Below the pieces are notes generated by a model. It saw only the letters and a list, made by a program, of their open reading frames with translations, was not told the DNA's origin and did not search any database. From assembly GCF_017916325.1 (NCBI RefSeq), contig NC_090155.1, positions 347,501 to 411,500 of the forward strand: a DNA stretch of 64,000 nucleotides. Direction: 5' to 3'. The stretch is from Leishmania martiniquensis (taxonomy: Eukaryota > Euglenozoa > Kinetoplastea > Trypanosomatida > Trypanosomatidae). A program made the position numbers and the translations under genes. Positions within the stretch are counted from its first letter, which is position 1, and each line of letters starts with the position of its first letter. Positions 43,498-54,089 of this stretch are shown here, piece by piece.

Positions 43498-43638
43498 GTC
43501 CCTACTCCCGCCAGCGTGCAGAAGCGCTCGCTTGCGACCGCGTAGGGACACACGCGTGCGTGCGTGTCTGTGTGCCTGTCTGTTTGTTTGCGTGTGCGGA
43601 TGTTCGTATCTATGCGGTTGAGCATGTGTGTAGGCGCG
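43498..43638. repeat. 141-bp direct repeat, copy 2
   Basis: Same length and about 98% identical to copy 1, starting 599 bases after it. Flanking bases differ on both sides, so the edges look sharp. Confidence 0.85.
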
Positions 43639-44194
43639 GGAACGTGTGTAAAGGAAGCCGGGGTGGACCGAAGTCGGTGCCATCCACTCCCAGCCCACCC
43701 AGGCCCATGGCCCCTCTCACTCTAAGAGCTTCGGCCCTCTGCAGATGGGCGCATGTCGTTGCGCATTGTGGCAACGGAGAAGTGCCCTCGCAACCGCTAC
43801 AGCGACGTATCTGTCGCTGCATACGTGCTGAATCAAGCTCTGAAGGGGTGAGCCAATGTGTTCTCGTGGCTTGCGCCTCCTGTTTTCAGGGCTGCTCCGC
43901 GTCGCCGACCTCGCCCTCTATGCCGCAGACACCCGCATGCCCACACGTATGGCCTCCCCTCCCTCTGCCTTGTTTGTGTCACCGCCACGTGTGCATGGGT
44001 GCCATCCGAAAGAGGACAGAATCAGCTCTCGAAGGCCCCCGCCCCCCAAAAGAAGGTGTGAGAAGATGTACTCTCTCACACACACACGCCAGCTGTGACC
44101 TTCCTGACATCACTCGCTCTCCTCGAGTCCGTTGTCTGCCTTTCCCCACCACCCTTCGCTCACACCCTCCCCCTCCCTCCTCCCTCCCCTCCCC

Positions 44195-44196
44195 AG
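44195..44196 (+). promoter_or_regulatory. Predicted spliced-leader acceptor AG
   Basis: A nearly pure C/T tract (44165-44194) ends in CCCCAG. No ATG occurs until 44407, which sets the start of the next gene. Confidence 0.65.
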
Positions 44197-44406
44197 ATTC
44201 TTTGCTCCCACGACATTCGTAATCTTCCTCGCGTCCGAGCGCCTGGCGAAAGGCTGGTGGATCAATAGACCTGGAGAGGCCCCGCTCCCTTATTCTCACC
44301 CGCCGGCCTCGCCTACACAAGCGCGTCGAGGTGGCCCTCTCCATCGCTTTCCCCAGCGCCACCACCAGCATTGCAGCCCGCGGCCGTCATCCCACCAGAG
44401 CTACTC

Positions 44407-46485
44407 ATGGAGCTGCACCCTCTCAGTACCGCACCAGTGCGCATTCTGTTCTGTGGCAGACCAGCCCTGACAACCGGTGTCGTGAACTTGCGCTTGCTGC
44501 TTGGTGGCGACGGGAAGTACTGTCTGGCAGAGAAGCGGAAGGCGAAGCTACAACACAATAGGCGCGACTGTGCCCAAGGAGACGTGGCAGATCGTAACAG
44601 CTTCCAAGTTAGTGTGCATGCCACGGAGAAGCGCGAGAGTGTCTACCGCGTGTGCTCCTCCCATGAACTGCCTGACGGATGCTATCACGTAAAGGCAGAT
44701 CGACACTACTGGGTCATGCGCACGAAGGGAGAGGCCGATGCAGCAACCGCAAGAGCACTATCGCAGTCTTCCGCATCAGCGTCAGACACGCAAGCCACTC
44801 TGGTCTCGTCGTCCTTGCCGCTCATAGCGGCCGCATCGGCAGCTCAGCCCTTGAGGACTGCCGAAGACAGCATGGCGACGCGCACGCAGGACGCCGGCAG
44901 TGCTCCGGCGGCAGCGGGTGCGATGTTGGCGGCGGCAGAGTCACCATCAGCATTGACATCTGTAGGCGATGCAGAGTGTGCTAGGGTGGAAAGCAAGCAG
45001 CAGAAGACGCTTTCACCACGAAGGAAGCATACACGACGCGCGAAGGCAGTGGAGGAGGGCTTCAGCAACCTCCCGTTGATCTCCACCACGCCACCCACTG
45101 CGACCTCTCTCGTGCAAGCGTCTTCACAGGAAGAGCAGCAGCAAGGGGGGCCGCCCGGGCATGCAGCGGGCGTGGTTGGCAACGTTGAGGAGGCGCTAGG
45201 TCGGCACTACTTGGGGACTCCTCCCTCAGCGCGGTCATCGACCCCAGTGGCAGTCGACGCCCTCGGCAAGTGTGAGGAAGCGCCTTCCTCACAGCACCAG
45301 CGGGAACAGTCGTTGGAGAGGCGCAAGAAGGCTTCACGTGTGTACGTGGATGCCATCGCTGAGGAAGGCGGAGGCAGCGCGGCGGATCCGGGTGTAAGTC
45401 GTACCGGCACGAAAGCAACACATGACAACACTGGTGCAGGTGGCCGCAATGGTGCCGGTAGCGAAGTTTCGGGCAGCGCTCCTCTTGCAGAGCAGCGGGC
45501 GGAGCTCGACGCCGGCTCACCTCAGCCCATGAAGAAGCCGCAGCGCCGTGGAAAGCGGCGCCGCAGTAGTGATCTCGCCACGGGAGAGCCGCCAGAGTCG
45601 TTGCCGCTGCCGACGCTGGAAGCAACTGGGGAAATGAAGAGTAGGAAAGAGCTGAAGCCAGGTGAGCTGGAGGTGCCCATGCCTGCATCAACGTCGAAGC
45701 CGACGGGTGCAACCTCCCCGCTACTGTCCATGGTCGCCGCCAGTGATGGCGAAAGCGCTCTAGCCCTGGCATCACGGGCACGCAAGTCGGGCAAGTCGGG
45801 CAAGCCGAGCGCGGCCAACTCAGCAGCGTCCGCCGCGGCAGCATTGGATGCAGCCGATACAGCCACCCTCTCAAAGGCGCAGGCAGCACCTCTCTCCCCA
45901 CTTCCTCACTGCCCTGTGTCGACTGGGCACACTGCCTCTCTTGCCCCTCCACCGCCGCAGCAGCAGCAGCAGGAAGCGACTAAATCTCCCGCGGCGCGAT
46001 CGCAAGCGTCCGTTCCGCAGGACGCTACCCCAAACGTCCTCTACAGCAACCGCAGCAGCAGCGGACACACAGATGCGCACCGCAGCACTACCGGCAGCGC
46101 CGTGGCTCCCGCCGCTCATGGCAAACTGCGGCAGCGGCAGCAGGAACAGCACGATGGCCGCTTCGCGTTTGGATCGCCCGCAACCCGCTCGCAGGTCGAC
46201 GCGAATCGATCGGCGAGTACCAGCAGCCTGTTGGGGCCTCTTCCACCCCCGCTGCTGCAGCACCAGTCTCAGTGGGGCGAAATCGGCGGTGGCGCTGCCG
46301 GGTTGGTGTTCCACGATGGTGCAATGAGCGGAGTCAGCGGCGGTCGTAACTTGTTTCCATCTGACAGCCCTGCTTTGGGCTTCACACAAGTGCACAACAC
46401 GCTGACAGAAGAGTTCAGCCTGGACATGTCGGAGTCCGAGTCGTCGTCGGCGGCTTCGGAATATCTTTACGATGTGGTAGAATAG
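44407..46485 (+). CDS. Hypothetical basic, mostly disordered protein
   Basis: The product is 692 aa with no recognised family. Only the first ~105 residues look ordered, with alternating strands (VRILFCG, VVNLRLLLGG, KYCLAE, ESVYRVCSS, CYHVKADRHYWVM), a compact beta-rich domain of unknown type. The rest is low-complexity Ala/Ser/Pro/Gln-rich, with a polyGln stretch and a basic cluster (KKPQRRGKRRR, about 377-387) that could be a nuclear localisation signal. The C-terminus is acidic and Ser-rich (LDMSESESSSAASEYLYD). The frame runs upstream to a TTG at 44371, but ATG 44407 is the first ATG after the predicted acceptor. Confidence 0.82.
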   Translation: MELHPLSTAPVRILFCGRPALTTGVVNLRLLLGGDGKYCLAEKRKAKLQHNRRDCAQGDVADRNSFQVSVHATEKRESVYRVCSSHELPDGCYHVKADRHYWVMRTKGEADAATARALSQSSASASDTQATLVSSSLPLIAAASAAQPLRTAEDSMATRTQDAGSAPAAAGAMLAAAESPSALTSVGDAECARVESKQQKTLSPRRKHTRRAKAVEEGFSNLPLISTTPPTATSLVQASSQEEQQQGGPPGHAAGVVGNVEEALGRHYLGTPPSARSSTPVAVDALGKCEEAPSSQHQREQSLERRKKASRVYVDAIAEEGGGSAADPGVSRTGTKATHDNTGAGGRNGAGSEVSGSAPLAEQRAELDAGSPQPMKKPQRRGKRRRSSDLATGEPPESLPLPTLEATGEMKSRKELKPGELEVPMPASTSKPTGATSPLLSMVAASDGESALALASRARKSGKSGKPSAANSAASAAAALDAADTATLSKAQAAPLSPLPHCPVSTGHTASLAPPPPQQQQQEATKSPAARSQASVPQDATPNVLYSNRSSSGHTDAHRSTTGSAVAPAAHGKLRQRQQEQHDGRFAFGSPATRSQVDANRSASTSSLLGPLPPPLLQHQSQWGEIGGGAAGLVFHDGAMSGVSGGRNLFPSDSPALGFTQVHNTLTEEFSLDMSESESSSAASEYLYDVVE

Positions 46486-47605
46486 CGTCCAGTGGAGTGA
46501 AGGTGGGAGGAAGGAGCACCGTAGCGAAGAGCGAGCGCAGCCCAGTGCAGCTGTTGCGGAAACGATTGGAGAGGAGGCAGAAGACTTTAGTGCGACTCGG
46601 CCGCCATTATTCTATCATGCTCTGCTCTTCTCTTCTGTCTTCTGTTTTTTTTCTGCGTGTGTGTCTGTTTCGCTTGTCTCTGTATGCCCTCGACTCGCTC
46701 CCACACACACACTCCTTGAGCGGCGTTTGGAGTGCCCGGCGATTCCGTCTGCATCCATTTTGTGCGAGGAGGTCTTCCTCACCACTGCAGTGGCGAGAGG
46801 GGAGGTGAAGGAACGGCAGTCGTTTGGATGAGTGCGCATGTGTGCCTCGTGCATGTGTGTGTGTGTGTGTTTGGGTAGATGAGTGCAGTCGCCCATTTAG
46901 CGCGTGCCCACCGCCATCCCTTCTTCTCTCGTGTAATGATGCGCCCTTACGAGTAAGAGAGGAGCGTCTATAACCCCTTCCCCTCACTCCTCCTTCGCGT
47001 GACGCTCTCGCACGACAGTAACGGACGCGGAACGATAGAGAGAAACGAACTCAAAAGCGAGGAAAGAGGTCGCAGCCGGGAACAAGCTCCAATAATTAAT
47101 GGTGCTTCTCCTCGTCCCCCCGACATGTCGCCGCCTTCGCCGCTGCGCCGAGGAAACCGAAGGCGTATGCGACGGTCGAAGCGCTGAAGAAAGCGGCTGG
47201 CATCACACGCGGCAGTGGAGGTGGACGAGCGAAACTGTTCGTGTGACTCCACCTTCAAAGCGCATTCCCATCCCATTTCGGCTCGAGTGCGGCTCTCTCC
47301 GCGCACAGCTGCTTCTCTGAAAAGCGGCATGTGTCGCTGTTTGGCTCCACAGGCGAAGTGCTGCGCGGACGCACTCCCCCCCTCCCCTCCTCCTCACTCC
47401 GAGGCGCTCATTGCCGTCGCCGTCCTTGCGCATTCCTCACCGCAACATCAATCCGTGCTCATCTGCTGTGCTCTCGTTGATTCGGAAACTCTTTTTTCTT
47501 CCTCTCTCGCAAGCAAGCCCGAGCGCAACGGAAGCCAAGCCCAAGAGGCCTGCCGCACACAGACGTGCACGGAAACACGCCCGTTTGGGCTCTCGCTCTC
47601 TGACT
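46486..47605. other. Spacer, 1.1 kb
   Basis: No gene is supported. It includes a (TG)n run near 46855-46872 and C/T-rich tracts before the glutaredoxin gene. Confidence 0.55.
47512..47513 (+). promoter_or_regulatory. Predicted spliced-leader acceptor AG
   Basis: A T/C tract (47490-47510) is followed by AAG. The first ATG afterwards is 47606, so the upstream extension of the glutaredoxin frame (to 47411) is judged untranslated. Confidence 0.6.
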
Positions 47606-47929
47606 ATGAATCCTGCGCTAGACCCCGCACGGGCACCGCAGTTCCTGGAATCGATGCTGCGTCGCAATCGTGTTGTGCTTATTTCCGCTACTTACTGCCA
47701 GTTTTCCACGAAGCTGAAAATGTTGCTCATCGAGCTGAAGCACCGCTTCGTCTCACTGGAGATCGACATCATACCCAACGGGCGAGAAGTTTTCCACGAG
47801 GTGGTGGCCCGCACGGGGGTGCACACAGTCCCACAAGTGTTCCTCAACGGCAAGTACCTGGGCGGGTATGACGATCTGATTGCGCTCTACCGCAAAGGAG
47901 AGCTCTCCGAGACGCTGGAGAGGCGGTGA
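47606..47929 (+). CDS. Glutaredoxin-like protein with CQFS active site
   Basis: The product is 107 aa, a single glutaredoxin domain. The active site is TYCQFS (Cys31, Ser34), a monothiol CxxS arrangement, although classical monothiol glutaredoxins have CGFS. The glutathione-binding elements are present: HTVPQVF with cis-Pro76, and GGYDDL at 86-91. This supports glutathione- or trypanothione-dependent redox, or Fe-S cluster handling; which one cannot be told from sequence. No N-terminal targeting extension follows the chosen ATG, the first after the predicted splice acceptor, so a cytosolic location is likely. Confidence 0.93.
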   Translation: MNPALDPARAPQFLESMLRRNRVVLISATYCQFSTKLKMLLIELKHRFVSLEIDIIPNGREVFHEVVARTGVHTVPQVFLNGKYLGGYDDLIALYRKGELSETLERR

Positions 47930-50120
47930 GCTCACGTAAAAGCGCGACTGTGAGAAAATATGGCGGCTACCCTCCGTGTCGTGAGGAGGGAGGGGGGAGG
48001 GAGGGTGCACGCAGCGGCACCCCTTTCCGTTTGTCGGTTGGAGGCGCATGTGATCTTACCTTTTTTTTTCAACGGGTCGCCCCGCTGCTCCTCTGCGCGC
48101 TCCTTCCGTGCTCAGGCACAGGCCGATGGGGGGGTCTGCTCTCTGTGTCACACGTCTATCGATCACTCGCAACTCACCTCTCCCCCCTCCCTACGCTTTC
48201 TGTCCTCATCATCCTTTCAGTGCGCACCGCACCGTATGTAAGCGTGTGTGTGCACTCATGCGCGCTGCGCTTCCCCCCCACACACACACACACCGTCACC
48301 GCCCACCACCACCCAATGATAGGGGGAGATGAGAGGAGACGACGCGAGGGAGGAGGGGGGCTGTGCCTGGATGCCTTGCCGTCACTGTTGGGCCGTCTCT
48401 TCTCTGCTGGTTCGTTGTCAGCACAACAGATTCCACTTAAAACGCACATGTGTGCCAGGACCCATCGCGTTGATCTGTCGTCGACGCGGAAGCGGAGGAA
48501 AGAGAGCTGAAAGAAAATAGCAAAAGAGTGCCGCGCTCCCCCCACTCCGACTCCCGTCACCGTCACCGTCACCACGCCCTTCTCCCCTCTCCGTACCCCT
48601 AAACGCGTTACTGGAAAGGTAATGGTGCTGGCAGGCGCGCACTTTTCTTTCTGTGTGTACGAGTCGCTGCTCCCTGCGGTGGTGCCTCCCCCGAAGTGTA
48701 GACGTCCATGTGCAGCTTGCATCCTGCGCTCATCGCCTCTCGGCACCCCTCTGACCCTTTCCCGCTCCGCTATTCCCTCCCCATACACGCCCCCCTCCCT
48801 CCCTCCGCCCACGATAGCTTTCGCTTGCACGCGTCTCGGTGACGTGCTCGCCAGCACACCACAGACTCCCCTACCACACTACCTCTGTATATATAATTAT
48901 ATTTATATAAGCGCGCGAGCCGCCTTTGAAAGAAGAGAGAGGAACCCACTTCTTAGACGAACCCGATTGGCAGTGAGAGACGCAGCGAAAAGCAAACATT
49001 TTTTTTTCGCTGCGCCTTTCGTACGAGTTGTCTGGGCAGAAAGGCAGGCGTTCTCCCTCCCTATCGAAGCGCACGCGATTGGCCCCGTCATTGCTACTCC
49101 TTTTCCTCTACCGTTGTCATCTCTCCCCCTCCCTCCCCGGCTCTGCCGCGCGCTTTCTTCCTTTGAAGCCTGCCTGATTCGCTTTGTTTTTTTTTGAGTG
49201 TGTGCACATGCTCCCTCCGTGCCCGTGTGCATCATCAAGTGCCTTCTCTCCCCTTTCCCCTCCCTCTCTCTTTCTTGTGTATGTGTGTGTGTGTGAGCGC
49301 TTTCGCTCTGTGTGTGCATATTTTTATTTTTCATCTTGAGTCCGCGCTCGGCATTGGAATCGGCCGCGCCCTCCCTCTCCCTCCCTCCCTCGTGTGTTGG
49401 CACTTCTCTTGCTCCGCGTTCCTCACTCGTGAGCCCCGCAGCACGGCATAATCGTCCATTCCCCGTGCGCTTGTCAGACTCAAAAACGAAGCCTCGCACT
49501 CAGGCGGAGGTAAAGGCGACGCGTGCATCACAGCCGGAAAAAAGACGTCGAGGAAAAGTTACAGAGCTGGGCGTGGGAGAGAGGTTTGGATATAACACGC
49601 TGCAGGCGGTGCAAGGAAGAGATCGATCCGTAACGGTAAGGCGGGCGAACAAGAACACGCCCCAGTGGCGGTGCTTCAGCCTTCAACTCAAATAACACAT
49701 ACACACTCACACAGACCTCCGTGTGCCGCTTCCGCCCCCCTCCCCCTTTCTCCTTTTTCCTTTCCGCCCGCTTCCTGTTCTCTCTCCCTTTCCCTCTATT
49801 TCTCTCTCTGCTTGTGTATCTTCACTTCATCGTTGTTTTTGTTGATTGGTTGTCGGCCCCGCCGCCCGCCTCGGTTGCCGCTCTCCCCCTTCTCGGATTC
49901 TCCTCACCCCGCCCCCTTTTTTTCACCTCTTTTTGGCACTCGATCTCTTTGTAACTCGCTGGATACTGGAACTCCGTCCCCTCCCTCGCTAAGGCTCCCT
50001 GTACTGCAGCACGCCGGTTCACACACACACACACACACCCATACACACGCACATGTAAACTAGACGACTTAGCGCATAGGAGAGTACAACGTTACCAAAG
50101 CGCGGTCGTCCGTCGTGAGC
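47930..50120. other. Spacer, 2.2 kb
   Basis: No gene is supported. It contains (CA)n near 48283-48296 and 50020-50038, an A/T-rich stretch at about 48887-48910, and long C/T tracts. Confidence 0.55.
49992..49993 (+). promoter_or_regulatory. Predicted spliced-leader acceptor AG (alternative at 50062-50063)
   Basis: The tract CCGTCCCCTCCCTCGCTAAG fits. If used, the 5' UTR includes a minimal start-stop (ATG 50053, TAA 50056) before ATG 50121. The alternative AG at 50063 would remove it. Confidence 0.4.
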
Positions 50121-53100
50121 ATGCGCGCCCCCTCAAGCATGGAGGCTGTCTTTGACACTGACGGCGCTAGCGTGCGGGTGTCGTCGGCAGCCCCTACCCC
50201 CAGTCACCGTGCAAGTCGTCTACGGCAGCCGACACTCCGCTGGGTAGAGCCCAGCAGAGTGCCGGAGATGCACTCCTCCTCCGATATCCCGATGCCGATT
50301 CGAAAAGCTGCTCTTCTGCCCTCCCCCACCAGCTCCCCGATTTTGGAGTCGATAGAGATGCCGCTCTTCATGGCGATCACCATGGGTGACGAGCATGACA
50401 ACCATGAGCTCAGCACCGTTGCGTATGACGAGGATCTCTCTGCCAACAAGCTCCAAAGCAGTGCGCACCGCGGCGGTGATTACCTCGAGTCCTGCTCTGC
50501 ATTCAAGCACAGTCGGGGCAGCATCAACTGTGACGGTGGCGGCGGGCCTGCCGCTCATCTCATCCCCGCGCCGCCGCACCATCCACGGCTCTCCAAGACA
50601 CTGCAACAGGAGCCTCGTCCGCAACTAGTAAGCCCCGCGCCACCGGCTGCACCGGTGGCGGCCATAGCATTGCCGCATGGAAGCTCCGAAGCCGCCACGG
50701 CGGCCTCAAAGCTGAACGCCTCTGGCGGGAGCCTCTGCTACTCCCAAGCGCTGGCGGGCGATGCCTCCATCACCACTCGGCTTTCCTTTCGAGACGGAAG
50801 GTGCGCCCGCAAGGGCAGTGATGAGAGCGAACTGGCCTCACAGCGGCTGTCGAGGCGCCCGCGAGACCTGCCGTCTTTCCGCCCAACGCCCATTGCCCTG
50901 CCTTTCTACACAGCGGGATCTGAAAGGCAATGCATGTTGCCAGCGACTCCAGTGGCTGCACCGCCAAGCGGCTCCGGCAGCGCCCGGTCGCTCGCCCTCG
51001 AACACGGCTCACGGCGATTCTCAAACCGCACGCATCCACAGCAGAAGCAGCAGCGACGGCGACGCAATAGCAACGGCAGCATGGAAGATGGCAATGCGGC
51101 GGCATCCGTGACGAACTCGATCCTTACCACGCTCACAAGCGCCACGGGTATACTCGCCAGCGTCTGCGAGCTGCCAGTGCTGCCGCTGCAGTCGAATCAG
51201 GAAGCGCCTGACCCCGCAGGCAAGTGCCCCTCCACCGTTTTTTCAGGCTGCCTCTACGTCTCACAGTCATCGCTTGCCCTATCATCGCCTTCGCCTTCAC
51301 TGTGCACGCGCGGCGCCGATGTCCAGGCTGCGCTGGCGTCGAGCCCAGCACGATCCTGCGTGCAGGAGATGGCGGTGGGCGGCGCCGGCACCCCGCCTAA
51401 GGTCGGCATGCATGCGAGTGAACAACACAAAAAAGTCAACTTCACCCGCGTTCCGGTCAGCAAACGGCATTCGACTGTCGGGCCTTTGGGCTTTGATCCC
51501 TCAGAACGGCTGAGGCCTCCACTGCACGAGCCTCCACAACGTCTCCTCTCGCCGGCACTGCGCGCACATCCGAAGGGGTGCAAGACGCCGCTGCTGGCAG
51601 GCAGGCCCCACAGCCCTGCGAGCAGTGCCGTTGGCAACTCGTTGCAGGACATGAGCTCACATAAGACAGCAGCGCTGTCGTCTGTCGGCGTGGCAGCCAC
51701 GCCCGCGTCGGCGGCGTCGATGAGCTGTGTCGGTCGGGCAACGACTCTGGTTGGTGAGCAAGCGACCGAAGCTCACCGTGAGAACGCCTCTGCACTGCTG
51801 ATGGAAGCCAATGTTTGTGCTATGTTCAGTGGCAGCACGTATGCCGGTGTACGTGAGCCAACCGAGCTTCACGTGCTTCGTGCCCTTCCTGTAGCGCGAA
51901 CATTCCTCGGCCATGTTGCTGTCGGAGTCGCACCCCTCTCGGTGGCAGTATCGCCACTAGCTACCACGCGTACGTCGCCAGGGTGGGCCGGTGCATCGTG
52001 TGTACCACGCTCAGCCCCGCGCCAAGCGCTAGCAGCAGACTCGATGTGCCCCTCAGTGACTGCAGCGCCACACAAGCAGCCGCTGGTGCCTAAGGCCCCA
52101 CCCGCCGGAGCACGTCCGTCCCCAGGCGCCCTTGAGCGAGGGCTTAACGACTATCCGCGCCGCTCGACAGAATCCGCACTGACCTCACTGCTGGCAACCC
52201 TCGTTCCAGGAGACAAGGTGGAGGCCGTCGCGGCGGGGTTTCGGGCACCCTTATCGAGGTGCTCCTCCTCTCTGTGCAATCTGCGAGAGGAGGATGCACC
52301 GATGTCATTCGAGTCACCGCAGCCTCTACGCAGCGGCACCATCAGCATCAGCGCAAGTAGTGATGCTGCCAACGCTAAGCGCGATTGTGCTGCTGACACG
52401 ACTACGGCCGTGCTCGGCGACGTATCGAGCCCACCACCGCCGGTCGCCTGTGTGACGCCGAAGGTGGCGGCGACCGCCACACTGCCATCTCAGAGGCGCT
52501 TCCAATCCTCTCTAGCAGGGGAAGGGCACGCCGAGCTTACCGCTACGTGCACAGCAATGTTGCCGGAATCCAAAGGCGGCGCAGTGACGGGCATCGAGGA
52601 GGCCGTTGTGCCGGCCCTGGGCCGTAAGCCCATGCAGTCTCTGGCACCCTTGTCACGAATGCTGCTGCCGCCGCAGAGGTGGCAGAAGGCGGCGTTTCGA
52701 TTCCACAGCGTACTCCAAAGGAGTGAGGGTCTCGAGCGTGGCACTCCAGTCTCCTCTTACAGCCCATCAATGGGTATCAACGAAGAGCGGGAGAACGGCT
52801 TCCCTGCTGTGCGGAACGTGGAAGTATCGGTGGTGGCCGAAGACTACTGTGGTCGCGGCGAGAGTCAAGTGGGGGAGCAGCCCATACTAGCGATGTCTCT
52901 GCAGCAGTCGGCGGATGCGGTGCCGGTCGGCAACGCGCCCGGTAGGAGACGGAGCTGCACGGCGACTGACAAGCAATGCTCCCACAAGAGTCAACCCGAC
53001 AAGCCGCCGCCGGTTGAACCTCGAAGAGAGGACAACGCCGTCGACCTGCTAGCGAGCATTAGTAGCCGCAGGGAGCTGTGGAAAGGCCTGCAGCTGCCGC

Positions 53101-54089
53101 ACCCCACCGCGCCAGGTGACATCTCCTTCGACAACGCCGCTGGACAGACGCTGCACTCCGTCACCTCCTTGACGCGTCGCTTCGGCTACGAGACGGGTAT
53201 GCGACACATGAACAGCGACGCATGCTTCGGGACGTTCATCTCCTCTGCCAACTCGATTCGATCGTCTTGCGAGGACCGCCCATCGTCCTTTCATCTGGGC
53301 AACACCAACAAGGAGCGAAGTTCGCCGCCAGCGACCCAGGCCGCATCTGCTTGCACTGCCTCCCCAAATATCTCCAGTGCAAGCATGAGGTGCGAGCGCG
53401 GCAGCCGCGGAACCAGCGTACGGGGCAACTGTCACCGGAAGCGTGAAAACCGTGGCGGCGACTGGGCCGTCTCGAGCGCAGCGTCTCATCGGTGTGGTGT
53501 AAGCTGCGGCAGCGTGTCCCACCAGACGATGTCCTCATCCGTTTCGATTTTATCGTTTGCCTTTGAGAGTACCTCGTCCACGACGCCAGGCGGGAGCGCC
53601 GCGCTTCGCCGAAGTGGTGCCGCGGTCAAGGCGCACAGCTTCCTGCAGGCGCGAAGTTTGAACTCGCTGGCGACAGAGAGTATAAACACCGTCGCGTCGC
53701 AGCCCTCCAGCGAGGAGGCAATGCACCTCGATGACTGGAAGGAGAGTCGCAAGTCGCCGAAAGGGATATGCAGCGGCTCCAGCGATGTGTCATCGCTGCC
53801 GAGCCTCGCGCTGTCGAACTCGGAGAGACAGGCCTTCTGGCAGGAGGCACCGCAGCACCTTTTCAACGCCGAGTCTCCTCAGTGGCAAGAAAATCGTCGC
53901 CGATCAGCAGCCGCGGCAAAGCAGCGCACTTTGGTGCTGTTGCAGCTCCCAAACTCTCCACCTCCTCTGAACGCGGTCGATGAGCCAGAGAGACGCCGCC
54001 ATCAGCACCAGCCGCAGAAGTGTCGATCCAGCCAGCATCAACGGCGCAGCACAAACACCTCGGGCAGCCCCTCACATGAACGCCAGTAG
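50121..54089 (+). CDS. Large Ser/Ala/Pro-rich hypothetical protein
   Basis: The product is 1322 aa with no recognised domain. It is low in hydrophobic clusters, rich in Ser, Ala, Pro and Arg, and probably disordered over most of its length. Short motif-like patches include a helical segment near 972-985 (DLLASISSRRELWKGL) and another near 1230-1245 (SERQAFWQEAPQHLF). Many Ser-Pro and Arg-x-x-Ser sites suggest phosphorylation. There is no signal peptide or membrane segment. The frame extends two codons upstream to a GTG, but ATG 50121 is taken. Continuous coding over 4 kb with coding-like composition supports the gene. Confidence 0.83.
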   Translation: MRAPSSMEAVFDTDGASVRVSSAAPTPSHRASRLRQPTLRWVEPSRVPEMHSSSDIPMPIRKAALLPSPTSSPILESIEMPLFMAITMGDEHDNHELSTVAYDEDLSANKLQSSAHRGGDYLESCSAFKHSRGSINCDGGGGPAAHLIPAPPHHPRLSKTLQQEPRPQLVSPAPPAAPVAAIALPHGSSEAATAASKLNASGGSLCYSQALAGDASITTRLSFRDGRCARKGSDESELASQRLSRRPRDLPSFRPTPIALPFYTAGSERQCMLPATPVAAPPSGSGSARSLALEHGSRRFSNRTHPQQKQQRRRRNSNGSMEDGNAAASVTNSILTTLTSATGILASVCELPVLPLQSNQEAPDPAGKCPSTVFSGCLYVSQSSLALSSPSPSLCTRGADVQAALASSPARSCVQEMAVGGAGTPPKVGMHASEQHKKVNFTRVPVSKRHSTVGPLGFDPSERLRPPLHEPPQRLLSPALRAHPKGCKTPLLAGRPHSPASSAVGNSLQDMSSHKTAALSSVGVAATPASAASMSCVGRATTLVGEQATEAHRENASALLMEANVCAMFSGSTYAGVREPTELHVLRALPVARTFLGHVAVGVAPLSVAVSPLATTRTSPGWAGASCVPRSAPRQALAADSMCPSVTAAPHKQPLVPKAPPAGARPSPGALERGLNDYPRRSTESALTSLLATLVPGDKVEAVAAGFRAPLSRCSSSLCNLREEDAPMSFESPQPLRSGTISISASSDAANAKRDCAADTTTAVLGDVSSPPPPVACVTPKVAATATLPSQRRFQSSLAGEGHAELTATCTAMLPESKGGAVTGIEEAVVPALGRKPMQSLAPLSRMLLPPQRWQKAAFRFHSVLQRSEGLERGTPVSSYSPSMGINEERENGFPAVRNVEVSVVAEDYCGRGESQVGEQPILAMSLQQSADAVPVGNAPGRRRSCTATDKQCSHKSQPDKPPPVEPRREDNAVDLLASISSRRELWKGLQLPHPTAPGDISFDNAAGQTLHSVTSLTRRFGYETGMRHMNSDACFGTFISSANSIRSSCEDRPSSFHLGNTNKERSSPPATQAASACTASPNISSASMRCERGSRGTSVRGNCHRKRENRGGDWAVSSAASHRCGVSCGSVSHQTMSSSVSILSFAFESTSSTTPGGSAALRRSGAAVKAHSFLQARSLNSLATESINTVASQPSSEEAMHLDDWKESRKSPKGICSGSSDVSSLPSLALSNSERQAFWQEAPQHLFNAESPQWQENRRRSAAAAKQRTLVLLQLPNSPPPLNAVDEPERRRHQHQPQKCRSSQHQRRSTNTSGSPSHERQ

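Larger units (their letters stand above)
41930..44406. other. Spacer with a duplicated 141-bp element, 2.5 kb
   Basis: No gene is supported. It holds two copies of a 141-bp repeat (42899-43039 and 43498-43638), a (CA)n run at about 43291-43312 and a non-low-complexity stretch at about 43640-44060 that could be a degenerate interspersed element. The 311-aa frame 43287-44222 runs through repeat DNA and is rejected. Confidence 0.6.

Noticed and set aside
43287..44222. 311-codon + strand frame
   Set aside because: Begins in a CA repeat and includes the 141-bp repeat; composition is not gene-like.
45062..45952. 296-codon - strand frame
   Set aside because: Antisense shadow of the 692-aa gene; no independent evidence.
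47411..47605. N-terminal extension of the glutaredoxin as a targeting signal
   Set aside because: Crosses the predicted acceptor at 47513; the first ATG after it is 47606.
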